Assembly (NCBI RefSeq): GCF_003390325.1
Contig: NZ_QUOK01000013.1
Span: forward strand, 62,001 to 126,000
Source: Rhodohalobacter sp. SW132
GTDB lineage: Bacteria; Bacteroidota; Rhodothermia; Balneolales; Balneolaceae
Direction: 5' to 3'
DNA length: 64,000 nt
A program made the translations under genes and the position numbers. Below are positions 26,736 to 35,407 of this stretch, in pieces; position 1 is the first letter of the stretch; every line of letters begins with the position of its first letter. The notes beneath the pieces are model-generated. The model had not been told where the DNA came from, did no database searches, and saw only the letters and a list, made by a program, of their open reading frames with translations.

Positions 26736-28277
26736 ATGACAACCTACGATAAAGTTGAGATCAAATATTTGACGCGTGATCAGTACCCTCAGCTTCGGGA
26801 TCTGATGCTCACCTGCTATCCCCGGGTTGAAGATCCGGCATGGGAGAAAAAGCATGTAGACACGCTGATCAATCGTTTCCCAAAAGGTCAGATCGTTGTG
26901 ATGGTTGATGGAGTGATGGCCGCTGCAGCCCTCTCCATTCTGATTGATTACAAACGGTTTGATGAGAAGCATACCTACATTGAAATGACCGCCAATGATA
27001 CATTCGAAACGCATACGCCCAATGGAGATACACTTTACGGCCTCGATGTGATGGTTCATCCCGATTATCGCGGTATGCGCCTGGGACGCAGAATGTATGA
27101 TTACAGAAAAGAGCTGTGCGAAGAACTGAACCTGCGCGGAATTGTACTGGGGGGACGCCTGCCGAATTTCCATAAGCATCATGAGGATATGACGGCAAAG
27201 GAATATATCCAAAAAGTGAGATCGAAAGAGATCTACGACCCGGTATTGAGTTTTCAGCTCTCCAACGATTTTCACGTCAAACGGCTTGCCAAGAACTATC
27301 TTCCCGAAGATGAGGCCTCACATGAGCATGCGGCGCTGCTGGAATGGACAAATGTTTACTATGAAAAACCTTCTGATTCATCCACATTCACTCCCGAAAA
27401 ATCTGTGGTACGAATGGGGCTTGTACAGTGGCAGATGCGCTCTTATAAAGGATTCGACGACCTTGTGGAACAGATTGAATATTTTGTAGACTGCGTATCG
27501 GGATACAATGCTGATTTTCTCCTCTTCCCCGAATATGTTAACGCACCTCTGATGGCGGAGTACAACAACCTGACAGAAGCGGCCGCCATCCGGAAACTTG
27601 CAGCTTACACAGACCGGCTGCGCGATACATTTGCGGAATTTGCAGTCAGCTATAACATTAATATCATCACCGGAAGTATGCCCGAAGTTCGGGAAGATGG
27701 CCTCTATAACGTCGGACATCTATGCAAACGCAACGGCGAGATTGAAAAATATGAAAAACTTCACGTCACCCCGGATGAGGTAAAAGCGTGGGGAATGAGC
27801 GGCGGAAATACTTTAAAAACGTATGAAACCGATGCCGGCCGGGTGGGAATTCTGATCTGCTACGACGTTGAGTTCCCTGAGCTTTCGCGGCTGCTCGCCC
27901 TGGATGGAATAGATATTCTGTTCGTGCCTTTCATGACCGACACACAAAACGGTTATTCCCGGGTGAGAAACTGTGCTATGGCCCGCGCAATTGAAAATGA
28001 GTGCTATGTGGCAGTTGCCGGCAGCGTAGGAAACCTGCCTAAAGTTCACAACATGGACATTCAGTACGGCCAGTCCGTAGTGTTTACGCCCTGCGATTTT
28101 GCGTTTCCAACAACGGGCATCAAAACGGAAGCAACCCCGAATACTGAAATGATGCTTATTGCAGATGTGGATCTCGGCCTTCTGAAAGAGCTCCACGAAC
28201 AGGGAAGCGTTCGCATTTTACGGGACCGCCGCACCGACCTGTATGAACTCAATCGGAAAGATTCTAATTCGAAATGA
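26736..28277 (+). CDS. bifunctional GNAT N-acetyltransferase / carbon-nitrogen hydrolase
   Basis: A 513-residue fusion. The N-terminal GNAT domain (about 1-170) has the acetyl-CoA site in LDVMVHPDYRGMRLGRRMYD. The C-terminal nitrilase-superfamily domain (about 225-505) carries the Glu-Lys-Cys triad: E in FLLFPEYVNAP, K in EKYEKLHVTPDE and C in VGILICYDVEFPE. The same fusion occurs in many Bacteroidota and proteobacteria, usually without a proven substrate. It is probably co-transcribed with cvfB. Confidence 0.92.
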   Translation: MTTYDKVEIKYLTRDQYPQLRDLMLTCYPRVEDPAWEKKHVDTLINRFPKGQIVVMVDGVMAAAALSILIDYKRFDEKHTYIEMTANDTFETHTPNGDTLYGLDVMVHPDYRGMRLGRRMYDYRKELCEELNLRGIVLGGRLPNFHKHHEDMTAKEYIQKVRSKEIYDPVLSFQLSNDFHVKRLAKNYLPEDEASHEHAALLEWTNVYYEKPSDSSTFTPEKSVVRMGLVQWQMRSYKGFDDLVEQIEYFVDCVSGYNADFLLFPEYVNAPLMAEYNNLTEAAAIRKLAAYTDRLRDTFAEFAVSYNINIITGSMPEVREDGLYNVGHLCKRNGEIEKYEKLHVTPDEVKAWGMSGGNTLKTYETDAGRVGILICYDVEFPELSRLLALDGIDILFVPFMTDTQNGYSRVRNCAMARAIENECYVAVAGSVGNLPKVHNMDIQYGQSVVFTPCDFAFPTTGIKTEATPNTEMMLIADVDLGLLKELHEQGSVRILRDRRTDLYELNRKDSNSK

Positions 28278-28882
28278 ACTACCTCGCTGCAAGCAGACGA
28301 GATATCAACTGTAAACCCATAACTTTTATGTTCGATATGGAGTTTATTCAGGAGTGTCCCCCGTTTAGAGGCTGTGAGAATTTACCCTCTCATTTGTAGA
28401 CATTTATTATTTGTTAAGGTATGAAAGCTTGTATTGAAGCTCCCCTCCCTATCAAGTCCCGTTAGGGCGCGATAGGAGCCTGTCCGACTCTCGGCGGAAG
28501 GGGACGGGGGTGGGTCAGAAAGTCTGGGAGCTGAGAAAATGGCAGAAATCTTACTATTTTTAAGTGCATTTTCTTTGGAAAACAATTCCCTCACAGCCTC
28601 TCGAAGGGGGGCAATGGGGGATGAAATTTTGTGCTTAATAACCAATACAGGGGTATTTCTAAATTCAGAAAGTCATCCCCCCTGCTCTCTCCGTTCGCTT
28701 TCCCCCTTCGAAGGGGGACATCTATGCTTTTCCGACCCAAAGGGTCGGGATACTAAACCAGTTATGAATAATAAAACACCTGTAAACTCCGAAAAAGAAT
28801 GTATACGAAACAAAATTACCGTGTTTCTGGTTAGACTATTGAGAAGTGAAACTGAAATGTTCAGAAATAATCACGGAGCGTT
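28278..28882. other. 605-bp non-coding region with an inverted-repeat element
   Basis: No gene-like frame. It contains the MITE-like structure at 28358-28610, several C-rich/G-rich runs and a CCCCCTTCGAAGGGGG perfect palindrome at about 28703-28718. The last 25 bases before 28883 include GGAG at a good distance from the ATG. Confidence 0.5.
28358..28610. repeat. MITE-like element with imperfect 21-bp terminal inverted repeats
   Basis: The left end at 28358-28378 (CCCCCGTTTAGAGGCTGTGAG) and the reverse complement of 28590-28610 match at 18 of 21 positions, with GAGGCTGTGAG exact. The inside has no open frame that looks like a protein. Boundaries and mobility are inferred. Confidence 0.5.
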
Positions 28883-29179
28883 ATGTCAATAATCAATCGG
28901 AAAGATCTGAAGTATGACTACAGCTGGTCAACTCAACCGGCATCAAAACCGAGAACGGAAGTGACCGGTAAGCGTGGCACGCCAAGTGAAATATTCCAGC
29001 GTGAGAAAGGTGAGAATGTACTCTCATTCATTAATGAATATGCCGACGCACACGATATTAAAGATAAAGAGGAAGCTTTAAGAATCGAGCGAATGCTATA
29101 TGAGAAGCTGCAAAATGAGCAGATGACCCGCAGGGAAATCAGAATTTGGCTTGACAGTCAGCTTGCCAAACATGCCTGA
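28883..29179 (+). CDS. small hypothetical protein, helical and charged
   Basis: A 98-residue protein with no signal or membrane segment. It has a polar N-terminal third (TQPASKPRTEVTGKRGTPS) and a helical remainder (EALRIERMLYEKLQNEQMTRREIRIWLDSQL). A GGAG ribosome-binding site lies four bases before the ATG, and a strong terminator follows 31 bases after the stop, which supports a real gene. Family not recognised. Confidence 0.7.
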   Translation: MSIINRKDLKYDYSWSTQPASKPRTEVTGKRGTPSEIFQREKGENVLSFINEYADAHDIKDKEEALRIERMLYEKLQNEQMTRREIRIWLDSQLAKHA

Positions 29180-29210
29180 TTTTTTGCCATCAATATCACT
29201 TTAAAATATA

Positions 29211-29246
29211 AAAACCTCAGTTTCACCATGAAACTGAGGTTTTTTT
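29211..29246 (+). terminator. Rho-independent terminator
   Basis: AAAACCTCAGTTT (29211-29223) pairs with AAACTGAGGTTTT (29231-29243) around a seven-base loop, ending in a run of T. It is strong and immediately follows the 98-residue protein gene. Confidence 0.9.
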
Positions 29247-29285
29247 ATGTTTTGAATTCACTAAACATCTGCAGGAACTCGTTTA

Positions 29286-29360
29286 GTCATCGGATGAGTT
29301 TACCAAAAAATCGAGGCATGCTTAATCAATGTATGATTCATTCATGACTCATCCGATGAC
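29286..29360. repeat. GTCATCGGATGAG inverted-repeat element, copy 2 (75 bp, inverted relative to copy 1)
   Basis: GTCATCGGATGAG at 29286-29298 and CTCATCCGATGAC at 29348-29360 are perfect 13-bp inverted repeats. The reverse complement aligns end to end with copy 1 without gaps, sharing TCAT..ATGAATCATA on one side and TCGATTTTT on the other. Confidence 0.85.
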
Positions 29361-29428
29361 TTGAAACTGATTATTTACCATTACTTAGTATCGTGTCATT
29401 GATGTAGGAACGGGTATATTTGGTGCAA

Positions 29429-29553
29429 ATCTTCACCGGATGAATTCGCTTCATCCGGTGAATTGTCCGACTTTTACATTATCCATCGCAAAAGCTGAAA
29501 GGGTAACATGTAGCCCTATCCACTCATCCGCTGACGTGAAGTCAGCGGATGAG
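29429..29553. repeat. composite palindromic repeat, copy 3, sharing a 41-bp identical core with copy 4
   Basis: Bases 29429-29469 are the exact reverse complement of 54382-54422. That core contains the nested palindrome TTCACCGGATGAA / TTCATCCGGTGAA. Continuing to 29541, the sequence still aligns with copy 4 (GTGGATA, GATAATGTAA segments). At 29523-29553 a 13-bp hairpin CTCATCCGCTGAC/GTCAGCGGATGAG with a five-base loop carries a variant of the terminal repeat. Confidence 0.85.
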
Positions 29554-29615
29554 GCTCTTTCCTTAACCCGACATATCATCATTTCATCGATAACAAGACA
29601 GTGTCTGATATCAGT

Positions 29616-30413
29616 TTAACTGCAGGAAGCCTCTGCGAAGGTTTCATCCCAGCACTCTCGTTCTCCGCCCGCCTGCTCAATATAGCCGGCACCTGAACTT
29701 CCATCCCAAAAGATTAAAACATCATCCATCGTATCTACCCCGCTATAGGTCAGCCAGTTATCTGTACCATCTCGCTGATAATCTACAATGAGCTGATACT
29801 CTTCTTCGGGTTCCATTATCGTTGAAGTGAAAGAGACCTGGTCATCGCCGGATACCGCCCAGTCGTATTGCAGAAACGGATCATCGGGATATTCCGGAGT
29901 ATAGTATCTCCACTGGCCACTCTGTCCATCTTCCGAAACTGTACCGGTGAGCAGCTTAAATTCATCCAGGGATTCTTCCATATCATCCCAGTAGCCCGAC
30001 ATGTAGAGTGTCCATAACACCTGACCAGCGGACTCTTCAGCGGTAGCCCGAATGGTTAGGGATTCACCGCCTTCAGTGAAGGAGAACGTCCAGTTAAATA
30101 CCCCATCCTCATATTCTGCCTGATTTTGCTGCAGAAAAGTGAAGTAGCTCATTCCGAACATCATGGACGTCTGTACATTCATTTGCGCAGACTGTGCATA
30201 ACTGGATGCCAGGTTGAAAGCCTCGTATTCCGATCCGGTAACATTTTCGCCTTCAAACAGCGAGTTATCAATTTCAACCGGCTGTGCTTGCGGAAAATCA
30301 GGTGCATCTTCCGGATCGGCGCCTGTAGGAGAATCATCGCTACAGCCCGTTATTAGAAATAATGCAGTACATATTGCAAAAAGAGTGAATAAATTGATTC
30401 GAGTACTAAACAT
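29616..30413 (-). CDS. hypothetical lipoprotein
   Basis: A 265-residue predicted lipoprotein: signal TLFAICTALFLITGC with lipobox Cys at about 24, then a DDSPTGADPEDAPD linker of the kind seen in Bacteroidota/Balneolota surface lipoproteins. The mature part is acidic and rich in Trp/Tyr beta-strands (VFNWTFSFTEGGESLTIRATAEES, QWRYYTPEYPDDPF), with two Cys near the C-terminus (ERECWDETFAEASCS). Family not recognised; a beta-sandwich or clam-shell binding fold is possible. Confidence 0.78.
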   Translation of the reverse strand: MFSTRINLFTLFAICTALFLITGCSDDSPTGADPEDAPDFPQAQPVEIDNSLFEGENVTGSEYEAFNLASSYAQSAQMNVQTSMMFGMSYFTFLQQNQAEYEDGVFNWTFSFTEGGESLTIRATAEESAGQVLWTLYMSGYWDDMEESLDEFKLLTGTVSEDGQSGQWRYYTPEYPDDPFLQYDWAVSGDDQVSFTSTIMEPEEEYQLIVDYQRDGTDNWLTYSGVDTMDDVLIFWDGSSGAGYIEQAGGERECWDETFAEASCS

Positions 30414-30517
30414 TTGTGATGATAGGGTTAGATTTCTGGTTTAATTCTTAGGATAGAACAAAGTACTGCCCCCCCATATTGATAGCGTAAAGCAAACCTT
30501 ATAGCTATCAAAAAAAA

Positions 30518-31147
30518 TTAAAACTTGTGCCGTTTATCTTTCAGAGCTTTGTAGAGCATCTCTCTTGCCCTGAAAATATGAGCCTTTACGGTTCCCAGCG
30601 GCAGATCAAGCTTATCAGAAATTTCCTGGTAGCTCAGCTCTTCGATGTGTCTCATTTCTATAACCTGACGGTATTTGTCAGGTAGATTTTCGATCGCTGT
30701 AGTTATGATTTTTTTTCTTTCACGCTTGATGATCGAACGGTCCGTTTCAGCATCCTCATCAGGCAGTTCAAACGAAAGCTCACCGTCTCGGGTTTTGATC
30801 GGTTTGTCAATAGATGTGGTCTGCAGTTTTTTCTTTCTCAGATAATCGATCGTATGATTGGTGGTAATACGATAAAGCCATGTAGAAAAAGCGTAACTGC
30901 TATTGTAAGATTCAAGATTATCAAACGCTTTTACAAACGCTTCCTGTACAAGATCTTCTACCTGTTCACTCTCTTTTACCATCCTTGATACATGATATTG
31001 CAACGGGCGCCGGTACTTTTCAGTCAGCTTCTGATACGCCTTCTGATCCCCGGAAAGAGCATTTCTGACGTAGGTTTCATCCTGAAGACTACTCTTCGAT
31101 GCATCATCTCGTTGTGAATGTTGATCTTTTTCAGAATCTATAGACAT
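30518..31147 (-). CDS. ECF-type RNA polymerase sigma factor
   Basis: A 209-residue RpoE-like sigma factor. Region 2 lies at about 28-100 (LTEKYRRPLQYHVSRMV, VEDLVQEAFVKAFDNLESY, FSTWLYRITTNHTIDYLRKKK) and region 4 at about 150-203 (LPDKYRQVIEMRHIEELSYQEISDKLDLPLGTVKAHIFRAREML). No anti-sigma gene is adjacent; the flanking genes are a lipoprotein and, divergently, a barrel protein. It probably directs a stress or envelope regulon; the regulon is unknown. Confidence 0.93.
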   Translation of the reverse strand: MSIDSEKDQHSQRDDASKSSLQDETYVRNALSGDQKAYQKLTEKYRRPLQYHVSRMVKESEQVEDLVQEAFVKAFDNLESYNSSYAFSTWLYRITTNHTIDYLRKKKLQTTSIDKPIKTRDGELSFELPDEDAETDRSIIKRERKKIITTAIENLPDKYRQVIEMRHIEELSYQEISDKLDLPLGTVKAHIFRAREMLYKALKDKRHKF

Positions 31148-31249
31148 TAAAAAAAAATTTCGTGATACTTATTACCGCTGCTATACGCAATAAGAGTAGA
31201 CAGCAAAAACTAAATTTATTAATAAACACCATAACATAAGAATACAACT

Positions 31250-31810
31250 ATGAAAAAACTACTTGCTATCCTATTTGTCACAGCTTTAATCTATAGCACA
31301 TCACCAATTATCAATACTGCAGAGGCACAAGTTCAGGAAGGCGACTTTAAAGCTGGAGTAGGACTCGTATTTGGTTCCGGAGTTGGTTTCGGCTTTGGGA
31401 GTCTCGATAATGATTTAGGTATCCGTGCTGACGGTTATTATGCATTTACTCCGGAAATAAGAGGTGGTGGTGATTTCACTTTCTATTTCCCGAAAAGTGA
31501 AGGCAATACTGATGTGACCGTTTGGGAACTGAACTTAAACGCACATTACCTCTTCTTAGATGAAGATGGATTGATCGTTTATGCTCTTGGTGGACTGAAC
31601 ATTACCGGATTCTCATTTGAATATTCAGATACCTTTATGGGCTCTACTACAACAGTATCTGACAGTGATTCTGAGTTTGGCCTCAACCTCGGTGGCGGCG
31701 TTGAATATGCTCTCGATTTTGCCGATCTCTTTGCTGAAGCAAAACTCGGCGGACTTGGCGGAAACGCAAACCAGTTTGTACTTGGCGCCGGACTCCGGTT
31801 CTCGTTCTAA
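31250..31810 (+). CDS. small outer-membrane beta-barrel protein
   Basis: A 186-residue protein with a signal peptide (1-26, ending AEAQ) and alternating hydrophobic strands rich in Gly and aromatic residues (FKAGVGLVFGSGVGFGFGSL, LGIRADGYYAF, GLIVYALGGLNITGFSFEY). It ends GAGLRFSF, and a terminal Phe is typical of BAM-inserted barrels. An eight-strand OmpX/OmpA-like barrel is likely. Divergent from the ECF sigma gene across about 100 bases, so that sigma factor could control it, though this is untested. Confidence 0.85.
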   Translation: MKKLLAILFVTALIYSTSPIINTAEAQVQEGDFKAGVGLVFGSGVGFGFGSLDNDLGIRADGYYAFTPEIRGGGDFTFYFPKSEGNTDVTVWELNLNAHYLFLDEDGLIVYALGGLNITGFSFEYSDTFMGSTTTVSDSDSEFGLNLGGGVEYALDFADLFAEAKLGGLGGNANQFVLGAGLRFSF

Positions 31811-31837
31811 ACCAGTAAAAACATATCAAGACAGATA

Positions 31838-31870
31838 AAGGCGCTCCAGAATTACTGAGCGCCTTTTTTT
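31838..31870 (+). terminator. Rho-independent terminator, shared between convergent genes
   Basis: AAAGGCGCTC (31838-31846) pairs with GAGCGCCTTT (31857-31866), followed by a long T-run. It follows the barrel gene and overlaps the stop of the convergent ppx/gppA gene; A-residues on the left arm would give T's on the other strand too. Confidence 0.85.
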
Positions 31871-32801
31871 ATTCCATAAATTTTGGATCCAGCAAAATCC
31901 CATGGCGAATTCCACCGGTTGATACCGTTATCTCTCCAACTGAAAAATAGTCCATTACCTTTGCCAGAATTATCAGCCCACCGGTAATCACATCTGCCCT
32001 GCCTGTTAAAAAAACCGGGTATTTTTTCTCTATCTTTTCTGTTTCCATCGTGCAAAACACCCCGATCATCTCTTTTACATATTCCAGAGGGAGTGTGTGG
32101 CCATTTATTCTATCAATATCATACTCCTGCAGATTCAGATGAATGCCAGCCATTGAGGTTACCGTTCCCGCTACACCTATCAGTTTTGTAATTTTTTGAG
32201 GATTTGGCTGCCAGGTTTCAAGCATTTTTCCTGCTGCTTCACTTGCGCGTTCAACCTCAGCTTTTGAGGGTGGGTTACTTTTCAAGAACCGCTCTGTGAA
32301 ACGAACACTCCCCATATCCAGTGATTTCCAATCATAAAGTGCCGTTCCTATACCTGATGCAAACTCCGTGCTGCCTCCGCCAATATCGAGAACGGTACAC
32401 GGAATACCTGATTCATCACCGGGCAATACTGCCAGCGCGCCGCTGTAGGTTGTACGAGCTTCATCGTCCCCTGAAAGAAGTACGGTTTCCCATCCCGTCT
32501 GCTTCCGAATCGCATCCATAAATTCTTTTCGGTTTGATGCATCCCGTACAGCACTAGTTGCCGTTACAATTACCTGTTCTGAAGTTTCGGGATAGTGATG
32601 TTCCAGTATTTGGCGATACTCTTCCAGGTTGGCAAGTACGCGTTCCTGAGCGGATAATGATAGATTTCCATTTAAATCTACTCCCTTGCCGAGCCGTGGA
32701 ATTCGCTGCTCTTCCCGAATAACCGTTACTTCACCGTTTTTCAACTCTGCGACCAGTAAAAGTACCGAATTTGTACCAATGTCTATGGAAGCCCTGATCA
32801 T
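31869..32801 (-). CDS. Ppx/GppA family exopolyphosphatase / guanosine pentaphosphatase
   Basis: 310 residues from the ATG at 32801 (MIRASIDIGTNSVLLLVAEL). A longer in-frame start (32837) would run 34 bases into prmA and is disfavoured. The ASKHA fold is shown by DIGTNSVLLLV (phosphate 1), TATSAVRDASNRKEF, LSGDDEARTTYSGAL and VLDIGGGSTEFASG (phosphate 2). It hydrolyses polyphosphate or pppGpp; the short length, without the C-terminal HD-like domain, is typical of the Bacteroidota type. Last gene of the tatA-gatA-SDR-M28-prmA-ppx strand block. Confidence 0.9.
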   Translation of the reverse strand: MIRASIDIGTNSVLLLVAELKNGEVTVIREEQRIPRLGKGVDLNGNLSLSAQERVLANLEEYRQILEHHYPETSEQVIVTATSAVRDASNRKEFMDAIRKQTGWETVLLSGDDEARTTYSGALAVLPGDESGIPCTVLDIGGGSTEFASGIGTALYDWKSLDMGSVRFTERFLKSNPPSKAEVERASEAAGKMLETWQPNPQKITKLIGVAGTVTSMAGIHLNLQEYDIDRINGHTLPLEYVKEMIGVFCTMETEKIEKKYPVFLTGRADVITGGLIILAKVMDYFSVGEITVSTGGIRHGILLDPKFME

Positions 32802-32803
32802 TG

Positions 32804-33643
32804 CTAATTCTCTTTCTCCACCTGAAGCATGATCCACTCCTCTTCTCTCTCAAGGTGTGTAACAGATACAGGATATTTCTCAAGCTCCTCGCGGATTCGG
32901 CTTTCATCCGAGTCCAGTAATCCCGAGAGTGAAAGTATACCGTCATCAGCAAGCAGATCAATCATCTGGTTCAAAAACTCAAGTATCACGTTTCGATTGA
33001 TATTGGCAAAGATAAGATCGAACGGTTTTTCATCTTCCACCTGCTCAAAACCTCCAAGCCGTATTTCAACGCGGGATTGTACCTGGTTGATCAGCACGTT
33101 TTCATCAGCATTCCGTTTGCACCACGGATCAAAATCGAATCCGATGGCATGTTTTGCACCTTTTTTGCAGGATGCAATGGCAAGAATACCGGTTCCTGTT
33201 CCCGCATCAAGAACTCTTTTATTGCTGCAATCAAGCCGGTCAATCTGTCGAAGCATCAACCGTGTGGTTGCGTGATAGCCTGTCCCAAACGACATTTTGG
33301 GATCTATTTCCAGCACGACTTTATCCTCCGGTGGTTCAGCTGTTGACCAGGTTGGCCGCACATAAAACGACCCGATAACCTGCGGCTGAATGCTCTCTTC
33401 CCAAGTGGCGTTCCAGTTCTCCTCTTCCAGATCACTCAACTCAACAAATGAAGCGTCCGGCAATGCGGCAATTAACTGCTCAATTTCTTCCCGGTGACTG
33501 TCATTAAACCGCGGTTTTTCTACATAAGCAATCAGCCGGTTCTTCTGTTGTTCAAATCCGTAGAAATCCATATCCATCAGCTCAGCGATGACATGCTCCT
33601 GGTAATGTTCTGATAATTCTATAATCAGCTTTAAATAATTCAT
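32804..33643 (-). CDS. prmA: ribosomal protein L11 methyltransferase
   Basis: A 279-residue SAM-dependent enzyme that trimethylates ribosomal protein L11. The N-terminal substrate-recognition domain (about 1-100) has the WNATWEESIQPQVIG segment, followed by the linker DPKMSFGTGYHATTRLML. The methyltransferase core has VLDAGTGTGILAIASCKKGA (motif I) and FDLIFANINRNVILEFL (motif IV, NxxN). The end is two bases from the ppx start, and its own start overlaps the M28 gene by four bases. Confidence 0.93.
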   Translation of the reverse strand: MNYLKLIIELSEHYQEHVIAELMDMDFYGFEQQKNRLIAYVEKPRFNDSHREEIEQLIAALPDASFVELSDLEEENWNATWEESIQPQVIGSFYVRPTWSTAEPPEDKVVLEIDPKMSFGTGYHATTRLMLRQIDRLDCSNKRVLDAGTGTGILAIASCKKGAKHAIGFDFDPWCKRNADENVLINQVQSRVEIRLGGFEQVEDEKPFDLIFANINRNVILEFLNQMIDLLADDGILSLSGLLDSDESRIREELEKYPVSVTHLEREEEWIMLQVEKEN

Positions 33644-34626
33644 GTCGGTATCCGGTTATAAATCAGTTCCAGTACTACATCACCAACAGCCTGCAACGTT
33701 TCCCGGTCGATGATTTCCATCGTATCGTTGTGGGTATGCCAGTAGGGAGGAAATTGAACACCGCCGCCATCTGCCGGTGTATGATGGATGATGTTAATCA
33801 TAGGAATGCCTGTGAGCTGCTGAACAATGATATGATCATCGGCAACATTTCCACCCCGCTGATCCACAAAAAAGTGCCCGTAACCAAGTTCATCCCCAAT
33901 TCTCCAGATTTCATTTACCAGGTTCGGGGCAAACCTCATGGAATATCCTTCTTTGGAAAAGATGGCGTTTTCACCTCCAACCATATCGAGCAAAATCCCA
34001 AACCGCGGACTATACCCCGGAACCGGCGGGTGATTTCCCCACTGTCTTGCCCCTAAAAAATAGTTATCGAGATCAGAAACTTCCCCGTAATCCTCACCAT
34101 CAAAAAAGACAATATCCACGCCGATCGGCGGTTCGTTTTCTGAAAAAATCCGGGCCATTTCAAGCAGCACCCCAACTCCGCTGCCGCCATCATCCGCTCC
34201 CAGTATCGGGCTTTCCGGATCAACGGGATCTTCTTCGGCCCGTGGTCTCGTATCCCAATGCGCGGCCAGCACAATTCTGTCTTCGTGATGCACTCCAAAA
34301 GACGCCAGGATGTTAAACATCGTCAGCTCCTCACCGTAGACCTCCTGCTGAAACTCCTGAACAAACACATTGCGGTCACCGGCTACTGCTGCAAGCTGAT
34401 CTCTGATATAATCTTTTGTCTGAACATGGGCACTTGAATTGGGAACCCGCGGCCCGAAATTCACCTGGTCTTCAATAAATTGATAGGCATTATCTGCGTT
34501 AAATTCAGGAACTGCCCGATCCTGCTGTTCAAATTCGAGTCCGGCTCCCTCCTCTCCGCACGACACAAAAAGCAGAACAATCAGTACAGAACTCAGAACT
34601 AATACCGGGGGGGAAATTTTCATCAT
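33640..34626 (-). CDS. M28-family metallopeptidase lipoprotein, glutaminyl-peptide cyclotransferase-like
   Basis: A 328-residue predicted lipoprotein (signal ending LLFVSC, Cys at about 22). The zinc-hydrolase core has LAAHWDTRPRAEEDP, ILGADDGGSGVGVLLEMARIF and IVFFDGEDYG. The HWDTRP motif with the ADDGGSG aspartate is characteristic of the QPCT-like subgroup of M28, which converts N-terminal Gln to pyroglutamate. A late IIHHTPADGG...YWHTHNDTME supplies the remaining zinc ligand. Located in the envelope; abuts the SDR gene upstream. Confidence 0.88.
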   Translation of the reverse strand: MMKISPPVLVLSSVLIVLLFVSCGEEGAGLEFEQQDRAVPEFNADNAYQFIEDQVNFGPRVPNSSAHVQTKDYIRDQLAAVAGDRNVFVQEFQQEVYGEELTMFNILASFGVHHEDRIVLAAHWDTRPRAEEDPVDPESPILGADDGGSGVGVLLEMARIFSENEPPIGVDIVFFDGEDYGEVSDLDNYFLGARQWGNHPPVPGYSPRFGILLDMVGGENAIFSKEGYSMRFAPNLVNEIWRIGDELGYGHFFVDQRGGNVADDHIIVQQLTGIPMINIIHHTPADGGGVQFPPYWHTHNDTMEIIDRETLQAVGDVVLELIYNRIPT

Positions 34627-35400
34627 TCAGGAGTTTCGATCGATCATAGTTGCAGAGGATTGCTGAACGGGGAAAACCACAACATCCATAATATTTACGT
34701 GATCCGGCCGGTTCGCTATAAATTGAACAATTTCAGCAATATCCAGCGCGGTTAATGGTTTCATGCCTTTGTAAACATCATCAGCGCGGTTATCATCACC
34801 CTTAAATCGCACATTGCTGAACTCTGTTTCTACAAGGCCGGGGGAAACCTCACTCACCCGGTTATTAGTTCCATGAAGATCTTTTTTCATAGATTGAGTT
34901 ATGGCATGAACCGCATGCTTAGTGGCACAGTAAACCACCCCGCCAGGGTAGGCTTCGTGTCCGGCAATCGACCCGATGTTGATGATATGACCGCTTCCGT
35001 GTTTTTTCATGGATGGAGTCATCAAGCGCGTAATATTGAGCAGGCCTTTGACATTGGTATCAATCATTCGGTCCCAGTCATCGAAATCGCCGGCATCAAC
35101 GGGATCAGTCCCGACGGCCAGTCCCGCGTTGTTGATGAGAATATCCACAGGATGAGAAATGGAATCGACGAAATCGCTGCAAGCCGTGCGATCCCGCACA
35201 TCAAAAACGGAAGTATCACACTGAACCTGAAAGTTGCTTTTCAGTTCTTTGGCAAAATCAGAAAGTCTCTCTTCCCTCCGTCCGGTTAATATCAGGTTAC
35301 ACCCCGCTTCGGCAAAAAGTTTGGCTGCAGATTTTCCAATTCCGGAAGTTGCCCCGGTAATCACTGCCCATTTGCCTTTTAACCGGTTGGATTCATTCAT
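34627..35400 (-). CDS. SDR-family NAD(P)-dependent oxidoreductase (YdfG-like)
   Basis: 257 residues from the ATG at 35400; an ATG at 35427 would overlap gatA. A classical SDR: TGATSGIGKSAA cofactor site, NNAG, GSIAGHEAYPGGVVYCATKHAVH with catalytic Ser, Tyr and Lys (YxxxK intact), then RVSEVSPGLVETEF. Resembles serine/3-hydroxy acid dehydrogenases of the YdfG group. Its stop abuts the M28 start. Contrast with the SDR at 12335, which lacks the YxxxK. Confidence 0.9.
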   Translation of the reverse strand: MNESNRLKGKWAVITGATSGIGKSAAKLFAEAGCNLILTGRREERLSDFAKELKSNFQVQCDTSVFDVRDRTACSDFVDSISHPVDILINNAGLAVGTDPVDAGDFDDWDRMIDTNVKGLLNITRLMTPSMKKHGSGHIINIGSIAGHEAYPGGVVYCATKHAVHAITQSMKKDLHGTNNRVSEVSPGLVETEFSNVRFKGDDNRADDVYKGMKPLTALDIAEIVQFIANRPDHVNIMDVVVFPVQQSSATMIDRNS

Positions 35401-35407
35401 ATTCTGG

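Larger units (their letters stand above)
29180..29615. other. 436-bp intergenic region packed with palindromic repeats
   Basis: This contains a terminator (29211-29246), the 75-bp inverted-repeat element copy 2 (29286-29360) and the composite copy 3 (29429-29553). No gene. Confidence 0.7.

Noticed and set aside
28539-28892. A 117-codon frame in the gap before the 98-residue protein
   Set aside because: It reads through the repeat and G-rich runs; the composition follows the DNA repeats and the next gene has its own ribosome-binding site.
29286-29553. Repeats considered as a CRISPR array
   Set aside because: The units are palindromic, differently sized and oriented, have no regular spacers, and there are no cas genes.
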